Counted from the first letter of the stretch, positions 36,335-48,240 are shown. The stretch is DNA of 64,000 nucleotides from Rhyacophila brunnea (GCA_022495005.1 JAGYXB010001004.1:124001-188000); one strand, 5' to 3'. Made by a program: numbers and translations. Notes: generated from the letters alone by a model not told the origin.

Positions 36335-36505
36335 TTACTGCATTGTGGGACTTGTCTAGAAATGTATTGTGGTCAAACAGGCAGAAGTTTTATTACTAGG
36401 TATAAAAAGTACATACATTCATGGAAGACAAGTAAGCCAGATCCACAATTTGCCAGGTAATTCATAGAGAATATCCATACTGTGGATCATGGAGCAGGTC
36501 GAAAT
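36335..36505 (+). pseudogene. Penelope-like element, GIY-YIG endonuclease fragment
   Basis: From 36335 the plus strand reads LLHCGTCLEMYCGQTGRSFI, then TRYKKYIHSW, then FAR and a TAA at 36458-36460, with FIENIHT following in frame. The order CGTC-xxx-YxGQTGRSFxTRYKEHI is typical of the GIY-YIG endonuclease at the C-terminal end of Penelope-like retroelements. Here the second half-motif is YCG rather than YIG. The usual FAxHLLxxxH stretch is interrupted by the stop after FAR. The preceding reverse transcriptase is not visible, and a TAG lies just upstream. This is a short dead fragment. GIY-YIG domains also occur elsewhere, so assignment to Penelope is inference. Confidence 0.72.
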
Positions 36506-36509
36506 AAAT

Positions 36510-37590
36510 AAATAATATATTGATAACAAATCTATAGGTTGTTCTATTCATATAGATGTTTAGACCTTTTTAATAGTCCTCCCATTAAATTGATTACTTA
36601 TTCATGGTTATTTAAATTCGTATGCATGTATATTTAAAAAAATCAGACGAATACTACGCCATTGTTGTGAATGGGATGAGAAACAGATAATAACATACTA
36701 TATACGAGTACCTTCTATATCTGTCATGGCCACCTCAATTTGGATGCGGGTTATTTAAATATTTAGTATAAATTATAGTAAACTATTCCAAAAATGGATT
36801 TAAAGCCTAATGTGGCTATCGACGAAAAAATCTTAAGATACTCTAAATTTGTAGAATTTAATATAAACAATAATATTAACCTATTGTACATGAGTATAGT
36901 AAAGTAAACTAGCCAATAAAATATATTAGTTTTATTCAGTTGTTAAATGAGAGTACACAAAATATTGCATTTAATATTTAGAAAAATAATAATTGCCATT
37001 TTGGCATTTCGTCAAAAATACGACTACATTATGTTAATGTTACAAGCTTCGGAAAGCTCACGCACTGTAAAGTTATCTTTAAAAGTCTCAACGGTTTCCA
37101 AGTTTACATGTGGGGGCAAAAGATCATATTATTTTTTGTACTAAATAATGCTTTGGTGCAAATTATGTAGTCCCTTATTTCTGATTGAAAGTGATATAAT
37201 AGCATTGTAGTTATATGGAGCTTTTTATTCCCAATTTTCTTTTCTCGCGTTGTTCATTCTTCGAGGCATTTTTTTGAAAAAAGAATTCAATTTTGCATTA
37301 TAATGATGTTAAATTTGATTCAAAGTTCAAAAGGAGAATATTTCATCGTTATTGATGTCACTTAAGTGTACCTACGAATTAAAGGCATGTTTTAATAATC
37401 TATTTTAATAGATATATAAATATATTTTCAATGTGTAATTATACATATGAGAACTTATTGTAGTATAATATAGTAACATGAATAGCTTAAGTAATTATTA
37501 GTAAAAATAAAAGTTGTCTCTCGCTTTGTCATCTGTTACAATTAAGTTATTTTGAAGTACCTCAGTTAAAACGTAGTTGTAAAAAACAAT
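36510..37590. other. AT-rich non-coding stretch
   Basis: No supported gene or repeat boundary. Confidence 0.4.
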
Positions 37591-37594
37591 TCGG

Positions 37595-37680
37595 TTGAAT
37601 GTTTGATAGATTAAACGCAAGAGCACTCACCCGAAAAGTGAATGATGTAAGTTCGAGCCCAACTTTATTTTTAGATTATT
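37595..37680 (+). repeat. tRNA-like SINE relic, family S3
   Basis: 'gatagattaaacgcaagagc', 'actcacccgaaaagtgaatg' and the B-box-like 'taagttcgagcccaac' match the minus-strand copy at 16165-16262 in order. Confidence 0.58.
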
Positions 37681-37752
37681 TTCTGAGATTATTTATTAAT
37701 TTACGACCGTTTATTAAAATAAATACTAATACAGTTGAACATACATAATTTT

Positions 37753-37855
37753 CTAATTGCGACAAATTTTAACTGCCGATAGTAGCTTGATTTAGAAGAG
37801 CGCTGATGAGCTGGTATTGTAAGGCCAATAGTTAAAATTTGTCGCAATTAGTATG
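37753..37855. repeat. 22-bp perfect inverted repeat at SINE S1 5' end
   Basis: 'ctaattgcgacaaatttt' plus 'aact' at about 37754-37775 pairs exactly with 'agttaaaatttgtcgcaa' plus 'ttag' at about 37830-37851. The right arm is the 5' edge of the S1 copy that follows, so the left arm is an inverted fragment of the same family. Confidence 0.75.
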
Positions 37856-38075
37856 TCACCTCGTAGCATAGTGGATAATGCGCGGACGGAGCGTAAACCT
37901 AAGAGATGCAGGTTTGACTCCTGCTGGGTGTCTTACTTTTTTCAAAAATATTTTTTCTATTGGTTATAATATATTTTCTCATAAGTGTTTTTCAAAATTA
38001 TGTATATTCATAATAATTAGAATGGTAAATTTTTAAATCTTGTGAATTATTCGTTAAATAAAAGAAATAGTTAAT
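37835..38075 (+). repeat. SINE family S1, fullest copy
   Basis: It has a 5' leader 'aaatttgtcgcaattag', then a tRNA-like head with 'cgtagcatagtggataatgc' (A box) and 'gatgcaggtttgactcctgc' (B box). The body is 'tgggtgtcttacttttttc', 'ctattggttataatatattt' and 'caaaattatgtatattcata', and the tail 'aaatcttgtgaattattcgt' and 'taaataaaagaaatagtta'. No poly-A tail is obvious; the tail is simple A/T. Confidence 0.82.
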
Positions 38076-38194
38076 CACTAATACAGTTTTTTTTAAAGTT
38101 ATATTTTTACGTACTGATAGAAACATCTTTATTATAAAAAAATGTATGCCCAAAAAGTTGTGAAAAGTGATTTTATCTCTCTATATTATTATTA

Positions 38195-38470
38195 TATAAA
38201 AGACAAATATGTTTGTTTGATTTTTTTTAATATTTGACCTCACCAAACTGACGTATACACATGAAAAAATATATAATTTGTCTATTCGAATTACCTTCCC
38301 TTCATATTCCAATTTAGAATTTTCACGACAGAGAAAAATGAATATTTAAGATTCGATTTTAACTTGGTGTTCTTTTGTTTCACTTAGCTGTCAGAATTAT
38401 TTTCATTTTTACATGCTGCAGGTATGCTTATAAATACATATATTTTAATATTGAAGAATGTACATACGTA
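38195..38470 (+). repeat. Helitron-related fragment
   Basis: 'ttatataaaagacaaatatg', TTTGTTTG, and then 'gattcgattttaacttgg' with 'tgttcttttgtttcac' and 'agaattattttcat' parallel the 3' third of the Helitron at 10246-12020 (about 11745-11900). Neither a CTAG end nor a clean 5' TC end was found. Confidence 0.6.
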
Positions 38471-38493
38471 CCTAATTGTTATTATTTTGTTAA

Positions 38494-38625
38494 CGGCCCA
38501 CATGCTCAGCGTAGGTCAAAATTGAGCTTTTATGGTATTCCTATAATTTTGAAGCCTTATTATCCGTTATATTTATTTTAAAATTTGATGACTGCATAAA
38601 GTATTTTTATTACATAAAATAGTAC
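38494..38625 (+). mobile_element. piggyBac-like MITE, truncated second copy
   Basis: TTAA at 38490-38493 is followed by 'cacatgctcagcgtaggtca' and 'attgagcttttatggtatt'. Then, after an internal deletion, come 'ataattttgaagccttatta' and 'gatgactgcataaagtattt'. All match the left part of the element at 12894-13714. The right terminal repeat is missing. Confidence 0.75.
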
Positions 38626-38629
38626 GCGC

Positions 38630-39270
38630 TCCGCCCCGATTACTTACGCGCGCCGATTATTTTCATTTTACACTCAGTAGCATATCTATGTTCAATAGCC
38701 TACATTCTGTGCGACGTATTGTTCATCTGTTATTATTACTTCTTTAGTTTTATTATTGTAATTACATAATTTTCAGAAAAGTAAAATTGTTTGAATCTTT
38801 TGGATTCGGCTACTTTGACAAATAAATTTTCTTTCAAATTTGGACAACCAGCATTCAGAGAATCAGTAGGTAAAGCATGTTCCATGTTTAATAATTTTAG
38901 CCATCAGGGTTTAAGTAACCATCATCATTCTGTTTTTGAAATAACTTCTTTATTTATCATACTATTTATTGAAATGTATGGTAAGATATTGAATTTAAGC
39001 TAAGTAAATGAAAAAAAGTTCACATACAATATGATTTTTTTTCTATAATTATAACTTCAGTTACAATTATATATAATATAACATGTTAACAAAATGGTTA
39101 TTAATCTGTCTTTATAAGAGAATTTCTTATAAAACCTCTACTTAATGTAGACATAATAGTATATTCATACCAGATTGTAGAACTAGAAAAAAATAATATT
39201 TTTATACGAAACGTTTGAAACAATAATTTTTCCCTGGAAACCGAGAAAAGAAAATACTTGAAACAAAAAT
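38630..39270. other. Non-coding stretch
   Basis: No supported gene. A 70-codon frame at 38791-39003 has no recognised domain. Confidence 0.4.
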
Positions 39271-39274
39271 TAAT

Positions 39275-39365
39275 CAATTTTCAAATTATGTATGTTTAAT
39301 ATATATAATGTTACATTCTCAAATCTTGTGAATTATTTGTTGAATAAAAGAAATACTTTATTAAA
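39275..39365 (+). repeat. SINE family S1, 3' tail only
   Basis: 'ttttcaaattatgtatgttt', 'aatcttgtgaattatttgtt' and 'gaataaaagaaatact' equal the end of the full copy at 37835-38075. Confidence 0.7.
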
Positions 39366-39514
39366 TTTATTATTGAAAAAACTTAATATTTAGAGTGATC
39401 CGTGATCCGTGTTAGTAATTAAGGCATTTAATTGATACTGACCTTCATTATTAATATACAAAAGCCCATAGCCTACCTTATCAAGCCATTTTGAGAAACA
39501 TGTAAGAATTACTA

Positions 39515-39720
39515 GTTAAATTCGTCGTAATTAAGAAGGATGCCCGTAGCTTAATTGAGAAAGCACACTGACGCAATTCCAGCTATTAAATGTTCAAGTC
39601 ACGTCAGGTGTCGTATTTTTATTCTAAGAAATATTTTTTGTAGTATGTATGTAATTTATAATATGCATGAGATGTTTTTCAAATTATGTATGATTAACAA
39701 TAATATTTGGAAGTACCTAC
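39515..39720 (+). repeat. SINE family S1, diverged copy
   Basis: The leader 'agttaaattcgtcgtaatta' is followed by 'gcccgtagcttaattgagaa' (A box) and 'aatgttcaagtcacgtcagg' (B box), then 'tgtcgtatttttattctaag' and 'gtttttcaaattatgtatga'. It is more diverged than the others. Confidence 0.65.
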
Positions 39721-39724
39721 TTCA

Positions 39725-41310
39725 TCTTTTATTTTCGAGTTAATTTTTGTATACTTAAGTAATAAATAATGTATATAAAAGGTTGTGTTATTTTTATTGA
39801 GAATTCAGTATACCTTTAGTCTTATTTTATTATGATCCTCTTAAAAACAGATTAAACGTTGAAGTACCATCGTTGAAAAAACATCAAAAGCTTAATTTGT
39901 ACATGAAAACAATGCCTATTTCAATTAAACAACAAAAAGCATAATTCTCAAGTTACGGAATCAGGAGATATTTCAAAGTGAACAAAAGATGGAAATAAGC
40001 AAGGCAAAGTGTATGAGACAGGAATAATATTTTAAAATATGTATAGTCCAATCTAGATGTAAATGAATGACGATAGTTTTGCTTTCGCTAAGACCTCTTT
40101 CGGCTTGTTAATCCAATAAAACACGTACAAAATGAGGCACGCGTGTGCACATGTGAAATAATTTAAACTCAATTTGCATGTTTCTATATTCTCAATTTGC
40201 GCCTACATGTAACGAAATTTGAAATTTATTTATAGATGCCTTTTATGGCTAATACAAGATGTTTGCTCTTGAAAACGCCTTCGATGTCATTTCATATATT
40301 ATTTTGTAAGAAGTTCTCTCTGAAGCGTAACCGTTTTCACGATCCTGCAAACTTGTTCTATTCATCTTATTGTATTACGTAATTAGTGGGTTGCGGGTTA
40401 GAATCCAATGATTGGATACAATGTATATATAGTTTTTTTTTATCGTGTGTAGAAATCTCGATAGTCAGACGAATCCAAAATGAAAAAATGCTACACATTT
40501 TTATTATAAATTGTCAACAATGTTTGCTTAGAATTCAAATATATTACAGATATTTGAATCTGTTAAATAACAGCAAATCCAATACATGACCCAGTTATTT
40601 GTGATATTGTATTTATAACATTTTTTTCGCCATTCGATGGATTCAATATTCGAATATACGTTTTATTAATTTTTATAATACAACATTGTTTTATATTTTA
40701 TTTTATCAGTTATTAAATAAACCACATGTAAGCATGTTATTAATAAATTAATTAATTATAATATAAACAATATTAATATAATGGAGAAACTATTTCAATA
40801 GGTATATAATATTTTATTTCTATTCTGAAATTTGTCCTCTTATTGTTTTAAATTTAAATACATAATTCCCAATTCTCGATGAAATGAAATCTCAAGTAAG
40901 AAAAAGATAAATCAGTTTTAATATCCCCTCGAGGGAATATTTTTCGAAAAGTTAATTGAGTTTAATAAATATTTATGATAAAATGCCACTTTGTACTCAA
41001 ACAGCTTCGAAATTATATCGAAATCTTGCCCCGTTAACGAGTATACGTCTATCGAAGGGGATAAGTTTTGCGGTATAATTTGACGAGTGCCTCATATAGA
41101 GAGGAATGAGAATTATCATGAGATGTGAACGGAGGACTTTGGATAGAGAAATATGAGAATGCATTTTATTGATTATTAATCGTTATTAATACTAGAATAT
41201 AATACAATACACAGAATTCAAAATTAAATTCACAATCGATTTAACGACGATTTAATTTCGGTATTATCACAATAATAAAGCTCGATTTGATATAAATAAC
41301 AAAGATACCA
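39725..41310. other. AT-rich non-coding stretch
   Basis: No supported gene. 'gttgcgggttagaatccaat' at about 40390-40410 looks like an isolated tRNA B box, probably a SINE scrap. Confidence 0.4.
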
Positions 41311-41315
41311 AGTTA

Positions 41316-41487
41316 CAGACCTACAAACTTATCTAAAAAATGGATGAGAGAGCCTCAGCCGAAAACTATCCAATCAAGACTCGCAACTAGACTGAATCTG
41401 ACATTAGAAAGACTTTTTCAAAATGACATACATATAGTAGTTCGTAGTTCCATTTTTGACCGTTCTTTAGATAAGTTTGTAGGACTG
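41316..41487. mobile_element. Tc1/mariner-like MITE, 172 bp, TA target
   Basis: TA at 41314-41315 and 41488-41489 brackets the arms 'cagacctacaaacttatcta' and the complement of 'cagtcctacaaacttatcta', which differ by one base. A CAG start next to a TA duplication is typical of Tc1/mariner termini. No coding capacity. Confidence 0.8.
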
Positions 41488-41489
41488 TA

Positions 41490-43370
41490 GACATTTTTTA
41501 AGCAAAATATGCATTCAATCTATAAAATATTAAAAAATACTTTCGATGTAGTATTAGAGAAAACTTATTGAACTAAAATGATAAACATACTCATCATTTA
41601 ATGAACTCTCATTTTATAACTTTTATTACATTGCGAATCTTTGAATCTTTATTACGTATGTATTATTATTATTATTATTATTAAATATGTATTGATTAAT
41701 AAAAACACTTAAAATGTCAATTATTAATTGTCAATAAAATTTCTAAAATGCAAGCTTTTTATTTCTGGTAGGTGACGTATTCACATTATGCATGTAGCCT
41801 CCTTGAATATACATAACTTTATTGTAAACAACATCAGAAACAAAGTTATTTAAATTGTTTTCTAAAACAAATATCTACCGGATGGTACTTATTAAACCCA
41901 CAATCATCACATTCTACTCACTGTGATTTATTTAATGAAGCTATAAATATAAAAAATTAAACTTAGAAAACCTGTCCACGTGGTCAACTAATTATCCGTG
42001 TACAAATTCCTAAGTAAGTATCCATGGATCGCTACCTATTTGCGGTGGTTATTTGTAATTTGAAATTATCCAGTTTTGTCACCATCCTTTGACGTATCCG
42101 ACCCCAAATAAGTGAACCGGAAGAATATCTTAATAGTGTAGCTTTCAAGATAAGCTGCAGTTTTGAAAACATCACCTATTATTTTGTTGGCTTTGATCCA
42201 TGATTTTGTATTTTTTTTAATTCAAACACAAAGCAATGTTTATAGTAGCCAAATATTCTAATGGATTAAATATATCTTTGACAGACTGTAAGATATTAAT
42301 ATTATGTTCCTGTTGTGTTTTATATTAATTATTCTATTGATTGATACTACATAATTTGAATAGATATATTAAATTTAAATACTTAAATATCGTTACTATT
42401 TATATACGATAAACTACTTTTATAGCGCTTTTCGGTTTGCGCGAGCTACAGTTTTCCCGTCTATACACACGGGCTTCCCGATACAAAACGGTTGCGCAGG
42501 TAAAGCATGGACGTCTAGCCGGCGCTTAAGAGAGAATATTTCTTTGATTGTGGTATAAACATAGTATTATTATTAGCTGAATAATGGTATTAGTCCATTC
42601 GCCTGGTATTTTTTTCTGGTAATCATATAGTATTTATAAGATTACAGTGTTCATATTCGGTGAGTTATCCGCACAGCCATATTATTATCACAGAGTATCT
42701 TCCTGGGATGTGGCTGTTTGGCTTGTTAAAAGTTTTTCTCTCGTTTTCGAACTGTTGCCATGGTTACGACCAGCACAATTTAATGCCGTAAGGTGATTTC
42801 CAAAATACGTATTTACAAAATAAGAACACCGTGCAAGTATTATTTTTATTCGAGGAGAAAGTGTTTAAGCCTATACAAAAATAACGCAGCAGTAACTTAT
42901 CATTTACACGGAAAAATTTGTGAAATATATGGAGGATTTTGTACACTAAAATATTTCTGAATTACTTATAAATGATATTATTTTACTCATATGAATAATG
43001 AATTCAATTATCAAACCTAAGAGAGCTTATTATTAAAGAGTTTTTAATAACTCTATGCTAGAGCTTTTCTTACATCGAGTTAGGTACTATATTTGTGTCT
43101 GAGAGCCAGTATAATATTATTATCATCCAAAAATAACCCTTTCGGAAAACCGTAATTTAAGATTTTTCAGTCGTTTGATGTCTATCAACTTTCGGAATTT
43201 TTATTCAAAAAATGTCAGGTTTACCCTAATTATGAATATACTGAAATGATTGTATTGAAAGATATTATAAAATCTGCACATAACTATTTTTTTGTAAAAT
43301 GTTATATACAACACACTGGCTGTTAATTTATCATGATTTATTATTGAAACAAATTAATCCAAGACACTTT
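41490..43370. other. Non-coding stretch
   Basis: No supported gene. It contains an ATT microsatellite at 41661-41682. A GC-richer block lies at about 42420-42530, with a small CCCGT/ACGGG hairpin and 'gacgtctagccggcgcttaa'. The block is not recognised and could be a relic of an unknown element. Confidence 0.45.
41661..41682. repeat. (TAT)n microsatellite
   Basis: About seven uninterrupted TAT/ATT units. Confidence 0.85.
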
Positions 43371-43374
43371 ATAT

Positions 43375-43705
43375 TTTTTGTCGATTTCCATAGTAACGCA
43401 CGTATATATTAATAATTTAGTTGCCACCCCCTTGGCAACCAATAATAGTCTTTTACTTTTTACGGATTTTTCTGAAATAACTTTCCATACAAAACAGAAT
43501 TAACTGAAAATGAATTCAATTCTGCTTAAAGATGGCAGTTGTATTAAAAGAATGCATTGACACCGTGTTCTGATATATTCTAAAAGTTTTAAATGTCTAG
43601 CTAGTCCGAAAGTTAGTTAATATCGATTGCAAGATTTGTACTGGATAAACAACCACCGGACAATCAAGAATACGAGTTAATAAAAACGTTGTAATAAAAA
43701 AACTA
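43375..43705 (-). repeat. Interspersed family A, copy 3 (truncated)
   Basis: It begins within the family at 'tcgatttccatagtaacgca' and continues through 'agttgccacccccttggcaa', 'agaattaactgaaaatgaat', 'gttctgatatattctaaaag', 'tcgattgcaagatttgtact' and 'gaatacgagttaataaaaac'. The end that carries 'acgataaaaataac' in other copies is missing. Confidence 0.83.
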
Positions 43706-43709
43706 TGAA

Positions 43710-44335
43710 TAATACATTGCGTGTAAAAATAAAAAAATGAATCTGTCATAATAAATGAAAATAAATTTATTACTGTATTTTTACCACAGTTATCTCTCTA
43801 ATGATATCATCAGAATACTATGATTATGGTAATTAAATATTATATGTATTTATGGTACCTTTCAGTATTTTATGAAATACCTGAAATTAGTTTTACGACA
43901 TTATTGGTGATAAATAATTTAAGGTAAATCGTTTAACTATTAAACTATTTGTTACTAATGATAATTATTCTATATTATTCTTTAGTTACGGTTCCATTTA
44001 TATTATAAATGTTGGTTATTAAGTGGGTATTCATATTTTTAAATCTTTTAGTTTCTTACGTTTGTATTTATGATTCGTCATAAAGCAATACAAATAACCA
44101 CTTTGGATAGTTCATGTATGCATATATGTACGAGTATAATACACAACAACTAATACATTTATAATTATTAAAAGATTATACATATTGAAATATAGTTGGT
44201 GTTATGAAATATATGGGGCATTTATTTCCTAAAACTGATATAGCCAAATATCGTGTAAATTTGTATACGTAATATACGAAAAAAATGTTTTTAACAACTT
44301 TTTAAAAAATAATTAATTAAAATGATTTTACTTTG
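43710..44335. other. AT-rich non-coding stretch
   Basis: No supported gene or repeat. Confidence 0.4.
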
Positions 44336-44339
44336 TTAA

Positions 44340-44520
44340 TATATAATATTAAAATGGGTTAATCCAGGTGCTGCAAAGAGTTGAGTATGCATAATATGAT
44401 AGAGGTAGTTTTTTTGTGATTCATCTACTTGTGATGGTCATATAGACGAAAAGTGTTGTGGATTTGATCCCCACTAACCTGATATATGAAGGCACTGCGT
44501 GCGTGCAACTCTCTTAAGAA
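44340..44520 (+). repeat. tRNA-like relic
   Basis: 'tatagacgaaaagtgttgtg' followed by 'gatttgatccccact' looks like the anticodon and B-box half of a tRNA-derived head. No A box is clear and the arms do not pair. Confidence 0.35.
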
Positions 44521-44689
44521 TGGCCTCCGTGACGAGTCCAAAATGTTGAAGAAATAGGGAGGGAAAATATGCGGTGATGACTTAAAAATTTATGATTGAG
44601 CTTTTCGCAAGTGGACTGTATTATTGGTGAAGGATGATGAGGGGTCCGGATCTAGGGGTGGGTCCGATTAAACAGAATGCCAGACACTG

Positions 44690-44995
44690 ACCTTTATGAT
44701 GATTTATGATGGCTCCGTGGTCTGGTTTCAACTGTCACTCGCGAGGTATTGTTGTTTTGGATCACCCTGTTTGCGGCACTTGGTACACAGTTTATGGATG
44801 ATAATGATATATGAATGAGGATGGCAGGTTGTGTGAAGGATGATAGCCGGTATCACGGCTTGGCATGGTATTCAGAAGTATCCGACGGTCACACTATTAT
44901 CAAGCTGATGAACTACTTATGAATTAGTCTGTATTTTTAATTGAATTACTAGCGACGGTAAGCTATCAGAAGCACGTTTATGTCAGCTATGTAGA
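44690..44995. repeat. Possible interspersed family E, copy 1
   Basis: The end of this block ('gaattagtctgtatttttaa', then 'attgaattactagcgacggt' and 'aagctat') parallels the end of the block at 63655-63965 ('gaatcagtctgtattcttgg', 'aattgctcattaaatgacag', 'taaagctat'). Both have a GC-richer start containing 'ggtctgg'. Similarity is weak elsewhere. Confidence 0.4.
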
Positions 44996-44999
44996 TATA

Positions 45000-46370
45000 A
45001 CTGAATATCTCTTTGCAACACGGTCTCTCATGACCCGTAATTGCTAATTGATTGTCTGGTGACAATAACACTAGGGATAAGGAGGTGGGTGGGAAAATAA
45101 GGATGACAATTACTCACAATCGGCGCAACCAATATAATAGAATAATAAATAACCGTAAAAGTCTGAAATCTTACAATATAACGTCACATATAAATTTATT
45201 TGTGTTTAATATCGTAATATATTTCAAATGAACAATGACAAATGATTATTAACACAGAAAACATCATAAATTTTGACTTATACAAAGACGTTGGCTTATA
45301 GTTGATTACATCCGCCTATAAATTAAGTCACATTTGTTTAAAGTAATACTAGAAATCCCAAACGGAACAGCACAATATATTATTCGAGAAGTACCCTGAA
45401 GAGAGTTTCTGGCACTTTCATTTGACGTGCCTGAAAGCCTCTCCCCCCACTTAGCAGTCCGGACTACATCTAGTTTTATTGGATGACCATATAACCGGAT
45501 GAAGAGTTCACGTGAAAAGACGAGGGTTGGAAGTGAGGGTGGAAACCAGACGGGCGTGAACCGCTGTTTCTCGATTAATTGCTTATTTCCTATGTTAACG
45601 CTCCACTGCAACTGGGGTGGGATAGATGCTTTGCTGTGATACTATTTTGGGTGCATTTCAATCTATTTTTAATACCCGTAGCAAATGACATTTATACTAA
45701 TCTTGAATTTCAGATTTTTTATATGAAACTAAAAATACAATATATTTGGTACTTTGGTTATAAAAAATAGTGTACGAAAAACTTGTTAATCTAACTTTAC
45801 TGTAAATGAACAATATTATGAATGCATCAATAGCAATGGGCGAATGTAGAATATGGTATAAACTTAAACACGTGATAAAAAATATTTTATATCTGTATAA
45901 TAATTTGCATTCAAGTTTGTCAGGTAAAATATTCGATATTCGTTATATTTGAGAACATTCTGGAGGCCATGTATTTCGTGGATTTTATGGCCTGAGTATC
46001 ATACAGTCAAAGTAAATCTTGTTTAAAATTCTTGGTCTATAGTCTATAGTGATTATCTTCACATTTATATTTATTAATCTGTTTTTTGAGTAAAATACAT
46101 AATATATAATGTATCAGTGGCGAAGACTCTATACTAGGCGATTATTTAAAGCCTACGTTCATAAGCAAAATATGTTATAATTGCATATTGACATATTTAT
46201 ATGATCACTTGATTATTTAATATTCCATTAAAATAATTTAATTTTCCAACGGTTGATGTCGTATATGAAGGAATGTATTATAATGTTATATAACAATCAG
46301 CAAAGATTAAAAAAAATATACCACAGTGCGACATCTGTCGATTATTTGTCAAGGAATTGTGATATTTTTA
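45000..46370. other. Non-coding stretch
   Basis: No supported gene. A 101-codon minus-strand frame (45306-45611) lies in a moderately GC-rich patch and resembles nothing I know; it may be chance or an unknown element. Confidence 0.4.
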
Positions 46371-46374
46371 CAAC

Positions 46375-46805
46375 TTTTTTCTTAGCTCGTATTCTTATTT
46401 GTCCGGTACAAATCTTGCAATCGATTTTTAACTAACTTCCCGACTAGCTTGACATTTGAAACTTTTAAAATATATCAGAACACGATGCCAATGCATTTTT
46501 TAATACTTTTAGTCATCTTCAAGTAGAATTGAATTCATTTTCAGTTAATTCTGTTTTGTATGAAAAGTTATTTCGACACCAATATTGGTTGCTAGAGGAG
46601 TCTGAGGTCCTAGCAACTAAATTATTAATATATACGTGCGTTACTATGGAAATCAATATGGCATGTCAAAGTGACATTACAGTATTATTTCTATCAAGAA
46701 AAAAATTTTTTTGATCGTTTAAGCTAGCCAAGTCAAGTTTATATGATTCAACAGAAAATTTAAAAACGTTGTATATAAAAAGTTCTTTTTATATTGTAAT
46801 TATTT
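46375..46805 (+). repeat. Interspersed family A, copy 4
   Basis: Full set of landmarks on the plus strand from 'ttagctcgtattcttatttg' through 'cgggaa/cttcccgactagct', 'ttcagttaattctgttttgt', 'ttggttgctagaggagtctg', 'aggtcctagcaactaaatta', 'cgtgcgttactatggaaatc' and 'atgattcaacagaaaattta' to 'aaaaagttctttttatattg'. The middle 'tgctag...ctagca' pair makes a small hairpin that is also present in copy 5. Confidence 0.85.
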
Positions 46806-46809
46806 TGTA

Positions 46810-47265
46810 TTGACCATACGTCACGTAACCTCAGTCAGTCTATCGTAATGTATGAAATATGGTAGGCTCCTATCGCAGACCCTAAAACCTTATATAAACC
46901 ATATAATATTGTTGTCATGACTGTACTTTGTCGAAAATAATTAATAATTAGATAATTTAAAAAATAAATTGTGATGTTTAATCGCATTTTAATTAATATA
47001 AGTAGATTGTTAAATAAAAATTAATTTTATATAATGATATTTGATGTGTATACATGTTTTGAAAAATACATAATTTTAAACTTAATTCTCAATTTTAAGT
47101 TGTCAGTCAGTTTTTGAAATTCCATCATATTAGTGTGTCATATCATTAGTGAGTACCTATTCATCAGTAGTAATATCGTATTATCTTTTTATTCCCCGTA
47201 CATGACAAGTGTGTTTTTTCTCTAATCTCCACAGCCAATCTCTTTCCAAAAGTCACCCTTCACCA
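46810..47265. other. AT-rich non-coding stretch
   Basis: No supported gene. Confidence 0.4.
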
Positions 47266-47269
47266 CTGT

Positions 47270-48060
47270 AATGTAGGTATATAATATGTAATGTATAGAA
47301 ATAAATATTCTAATACTCATACATTTAGAAGGTTAACCCATTCTTATTACAAACAATATGTATTTACCAGTTTTATATTATTATTTCAAATTATTGAGGC
47401 TTCACAAAAGGTTTATGAAACAAAATAACATATATTTGCGGCTCTATTTCAAAGAAATGAGAGACGTAAATCTATTTTTTTACTTCTCTGAATTCAGCAT
47501 ACCATTGTAATATATCCACACCTATTTTTTTATATATTTGTATAAGAATGGTTATACGAGAAAACTGCTGATAATAATATAGACGTGTTTACAAAATCTC
47601 AAACAAAATAATTTCTGTACTTTGCATATAATTTTTATGCAGAAATGTATTTTTAGCAGGATCGACAGGAGGATGAAATATATTGGTAAATGACGTTAAA
47701 AATACTAAATCAAAACGGTGTATGGAATGCCATATTCAAAGTCCCAATAACGCATTACTATGTATGTATGTGTAGGTACTGAATAAAAATATTCTAATAT
47801 ATATGAAAGATGTATTCATTATTACTACAAAGTATTTTCCACTTTTTTATTATTATTTTAAATATTTGAGGTTTCACAAAAGGTTTATTTAATGATATTT
47901 ATATATTATGTTTGGGGCTCTATTTCTAAGAAATAAAAGATATAACCGTCTATTTTTAGTTTCATGAAATTGGCATAATATTACAATACCTGTTATTTTT
48001 ATTTGCTTGAAAATAATTTTGTTGAGATTTTTGATGTGATCACAAAATCCCGTACACTAT
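47270..48060 (+). repeat. Diverged tandem duplication, period about 490 bp
   Basis: Blocks at about 47275-47530 and 47765-48000 share, in order, 'ataaatattctaatactcat' versus 'ataaaaatattctaatatat', 'gaggcttcacaaaaggttta' versus 'gaggtttcacaaaaggttta', and 'ggctctatttcaaagaaatg' versus 'ggctctatttctaagaaata'. An old direct duplication. Confidence 0.65.
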
Positions 48061-48129
48061 GAATTTTCAATTTTGATGTCCATTTATTGTGTAGGTACAG
48101 GAATACGCTATTAAACGATCGGTATTTTT

Positions 48130-48240
48130 AGTCAGTGTAAATGTTCACATTAGTGAGTGTGCATAGCATCTGAAGATGCCGAAAGGTAAATCCCGGGTCA
48201 TAAAAAGAGACTAAAATTAAAAAGTAAAAAACTGAAACGT
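48130..48240 (+). repeat. Repeat family G, copy 1
   Basis: 'cattagtgagtgtgcatagc', 'atctgaagatgccgaaagg' and 'taaatcccgggtcataaaaa' match the block at 49005-49110. CTGAAGATG-CCGAAAGG-type words are common in several retroelement families, but nothing else identifies it. Confidence 0.55.

Noticed and set aside
37803..37850. CTGATGAG word as a possible hammerhead ribozyme core
   Set aside because: No GAAA core follows stem II and no closing stems could be drawn.
45306..45611. 101-codon minus-strand ORF
   Set aside because: Composition and sequence show no domain, signal peptide or membrane segment, and no splice context was convincing.
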